The position numbers were made by a program, and so were the translations under genes. From contig JBGUBD010000005.1 of assembly GCA_041821185.1 (NCBI GenBank), forward strand, positions 124,001 to 188,000: 64,000 nucleotides of DNA. The letters are read 5' to 3'. Each line of letters starts with the position of its first letter. Positions within the stretch are counted from its first letter, which is position 1. This document shows positions 62,089 to 64,000 of the stretch, piece after piece. The stretch is from Phycisphaerales bacterium AB-hyl4. GTDB lineage: Bacteria; Planctomycetota; Phycisphaerae; Phycisphaerales; Phycisphaeraceae. Below the pieces are notes generated by a model that saw only the letters and a list, made by a program, of their open reading frames with translations, was not told where the DNA came from and did no database searches.

Positions 62089-62787
62089 TCATCCGATCTG
62101 GCGACGCACGTGGCAGGGGGCGTCGATCACACTCGTGATCACCTGCGTGGCATCGCCGCTGATCTTCCAGTCCAGCTCCCACACGTTGCCGGTGCCGGCG
62201 TTGAGGCCGGCCGACTGCGCCTGGGTCATCTCGAACCCGGCAACGGCCTGCCCGGTTTCGGGATCGAACGTCGTGACGACGCCCTCTACACTCAAGGCTG
62301 CACCGACGCGCCCGCGCGCGGCGATGCGCAGCACCGGGACGGTGCCTTCAATCGGATCGGGCAGGCGCGGGTCGGTGATGTTGATGAGCAGCGCGTTGTC
62401 GATGGCGGCGAGATACGTCTCGCCCTGCACGAGGATCAGCGTCTGGCCATCGTCGGCGATGTGGCTGCCGGGTGAGACGGCGACGCCCGCGGCGGTGCGG
62501 ATGGTCAGCAGCGCAAGCTGATCAAGCACCTGGTCACGCTGTCCGGCCGACCAGGGCGACTCGCTATCGGTGGTGGTGCCCGTCGCCTCAATCGTGCCAA
62601 CAGGCGCATCATCCGCGAACACCGTGTATGCCTCGGCCCACGTCTCAAGCTCTGCGCTGATGTACTCCCCGTCTGCGGTGTGTACTAGTGGCACAACGTC
62701 GCCCTCGCCATCCAGCGGCGACGGCCGCGCCTCAACAGCAAGGTCGGGTCGCATCGCCTCATCTTGCCATCGGAGTCGGCGTGTCAT
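62089..62787 (-). CDS. phage protein, unknown function
   Basis: 232 aa, overlapping the peptidase stop by 4 bp. Beta-rich and acidic, e.g. YISAELETWAEAYTVFADDA and TVPVLRIAARGRVGAALSVE, ending WELDWKISGDATQVITSVID. No signal peptide. It could be a virion or fibre-associated protein made together with the peptidase. Not recognised. Confidence 0.6.
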   Translation of the reverse strand: MTRRLRWQDEAMRPDLAVEARPSPLDGEGDVVPLVHTADGEYISAELETWAEAYTVFADDAPVGTIEATGTTTDSESPWSAGQRDQVLDQLALLTIRTAAGVAVSPGSHIADDGQTLILVQGETYLAAIDNALLINITDPRLPDPIEGTVPVLRIAARGRVGAALSVEGVVTTFDPETGQAVAGFEMTQAQSAGLNAGTGNVWELDWKISGDATQVITSVIDAPCHVRRQIG

Positions 62788-63950
62788 TGCCCAAGCCTCC
62801 CGAGCCGATGCGGCCGAATGTCGTCTTGCAGGTCACTGTTGCGAGTCGCTGAAAGGATGTTGTAGGCCGAGTCCGCATCGACGACGTAGGGCAGCATCGG
62901 CTGCGCTGCCTGATCGCATCGCGCCTGCACATCGCCCGACGCGTCATCGACGGCGGCGGTGTTGATCCCATGCGCGGCGAGCCGGGCGCCGTGCGTAACC
63001 GCATCCGCCGCGCTGATTGTGTATGACCTGCCGGGCGGGAACACCTCATCACCTTCGACCATCGCAAACGCGCGATCCCTCGTCAGCCCTTCGTGTACCT
63101 TCGCGCGTCGGGCGTTGCCGGTCGCGGCTTGCGCGTCCCGCCAGTGATCCTTGTACCAACCCCACAGGAACCGCAAACACTCCAACTGTGCTTCGTACCG
63201 CACACGACGGTCGTAACCCTCGCTCCGATTCGTCTCGACGAGGATCGGTAAGGCGTGCTTAAGCCCCCAAGCATTGCGAGCATGGCGCGGGTTGGTGTTC
63301 GACGGCCACCAGTCCGCGTTGATCCCCAAGCTGTTCAGATGGTCGATCAGTTGCCCCGACACATCCTCGGCCAGACCCCGCAACGCTTCGTCGGCGTCTG
63401 GTATGTCGGCCCCTCTGATCTTTGCAACGTCCTCGCCGCCGCCAACGAACTCATGCAGATCGATTGCCATCAGTGGGCGCAGATCGCGCAACAACTCGCA
63501 GCTGTAGAAGATTTCAGGTTGATCGAGTTGGACCCATACACGGTTGAGATCGCGGTTGGAGTCGTCATTGCCTCGCGTGTCGTTGGCACGGCCATCGGGG
63601 TTGATCGTCGGCACAGCGATGATGTGATGAGTTCGGAGAAAATCAGCGTCTTGCGCGACCACTTCACGCAGCCAGGTAAACAGTGCTTCCCGGCCCGCAG
63701 GTTCATTTCCGTGGATACAGCCTGAAATGTAGATCGCCCGTCGCGACTCACCGAGCGTCGCCGCGGGGTTGCCGACGCGCAGTAGATTGATCGGCCGATC
63801 ACCAAATGAGCGAGCCACATCCAGATCGTGCGCGATCAGTGGCGACCACGCCGCCAACTCGCCGAGGTATACATCCTCCTGCGCGAGCGGCGTCCAGTCG
63901 GGGTTGTCCGCTGGCAATGCGTCCTCAAATGGCGTCGTTGGTTCGCTCAT
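62784..63950 (-). CDS. M14-family zinc carboxypeptidase, prophage-encoded
   Basis: 388 aa, no signal peptide. Zinc ligands are in YISGCIHGNEPAGREAL (H80, E83) and MAIDLHEFVGG (H166). The substrate Arg/Asn segment is SNRDLNRVW (132-140), and the general-base Glu is in LPILVETNRSEGY (E239). The complete set argues for an active metallocarboxypeptidase of the succinylglutamate-desuccinylase/M14 type. A family role in cutting peptidoglycan stem peptides is known for some M14 enzymes. Upstream of the terminase genes it may be a lysin. The C-terminal about 100 residues have no clear match. Confidence 0.75.
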   Translation of the reverse strand: MSEPTTPFEDALPADNPDWTPLAQEDVYLGELAAWSPLIAHDLDVARSFGDRPINLLRVGNPAATLGESRRAIYISGCIHGNEPAGREALFTWLREVVAQDADFLRTHHIIAVPTINPDGRANDTRGNDDSNRDLNRVWVQLDQPEIFYSCELLRDLRPLMAIDLHEFVGGGEDVAKIRGADIPDADEALRGLAEDVSGQLIDHLNSLGINADWWPSNTNPRHARNAWGLKHALPILVETNRSEGYDRRVRYEAQLECLRFLWGWYKDHWRDAQAATGNARRAKVHEGLTRDRAFAMVEGDEVFPPGRSYTISAADAVTHGARLAAHGINTAAVDDASGDVQARCDQAAQPMLPYVVDADSAYNILSATRNSDLQDDIRPHRLGRLGQ

Positions 63951-63999
63951 GGCTCTCCGTGAAGGCTTTCACCGCATCGGCCGCGTCCTGCTCGTCGTC
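63925..63999 (-). CDS. phage gene fragment at the window edge
   Basis: The end of a gene that continues beyond the window: DDEQDAADAVKAFTESHERT then NDAI and a TGA at 63925. It overlaps the start of the peptidase gene by 26 bp. The sequence is helical and acidic; nothing more can be said. Confidence 0.5.
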   Translation of the reverse strand, partial: DDEQDAADAVKAFTESHERTNDAI

Positions 64000-64000
64000 G

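Noticed and set aside
1..64000. CRISPR arrays, rRNA genes, retrons or diversity-generating elements
   Set aside because: I found no regularly spaced repeat arrays, no rRNA-like sequence and no reverse transcriptase motif; the only RNA gene trace is the tRNA-Arg fragment.

Overview
The window is GC-rich bacterial DNA with no plasmid or viral replication genes. Three kinds of evidence point to a member of the Planctomycetota, probably the Phycisphaerae. There are several small secreted proteins that begin with the pseudopilin segment [16 protein letters not shown]. There are two PEP-CTERM proteins with the VPEPASL/IPEPASL plus arginine-tail signature. And there is a high density of Gfo/Idh/MocA oxidoreductases, enolase-superfamily enzymes and glycoside hydrolases under LacI, ROK and DeoR control. 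The assignment is inferred from gene content and has not been checked by alignment.

Layout. 1-9.1 kb: the tail of thioredoxin reductase, a bidirectional terminator, a pseudopilin, then a sugar-acid or polyol locus (Gfo/Idh oxidoreductase, class III aminotransferase, DeoR repressor, divergent FGGY kinase, enolase-superfamily dehydratase, creatininase-like amidohydrolase). 9.2-13.8 kb: one giant CheB-CheR-PAS-histidine kinase-receiver protein and a small PGPGW membrane protein. 14-17.4 kb: an alpha-L-rhamnosidase flanked by remnants of a sugar isomerase and an alpha-L-fucosidase. 17.6-28.7 kb and 29.7-36.8 kb: two loci built on the same plan, namely regulator, PEP-CTERM protein, stem-loop, pseudopilin, secreted TIM-barrel-type protein, cytoplasmic glycosidase. 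They are separated by a decayed transposase. 36.9-43 kb: a five-gene catabolic operon on the minus strand (two MDR dehydrogenases, two Gfo/Idh enzymes, a type I dehydroquinase-like enzyme) facing a LacI repressor, with good operator palindromes between them.

From 43.33 kb to the right edge the DNA is a tailed-phage (siphovirus-type) prophage. Its left end is marked by a 50-nt 3' fragment of a tRNA-Arg(ACG) gene, in the orientation expected of an attR site. Read leftward on the minus strand the order is: M14 carboxypeptidase and holin-like membrane protein (possible lysis genes), terminase, portal, S49 protease/scaffold, major capsid, connectors, tail tube, tail chaperone with a frame change, tape measure, and three unassigned tail-side genes. 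Two plus-strand genes sit between the structural operon and the attachment site and look like cargo. The integrase and the intact tRNA are predicted beyond 64 kb.

The most interesting points are the duplicated regulator/PEP-CTERM/pseudopilin/glycosidase architecture, the attR with its testable prediction, the frame change in the tail chaperone, and several operator-like repeat arrays that fit their adjacent regulators.
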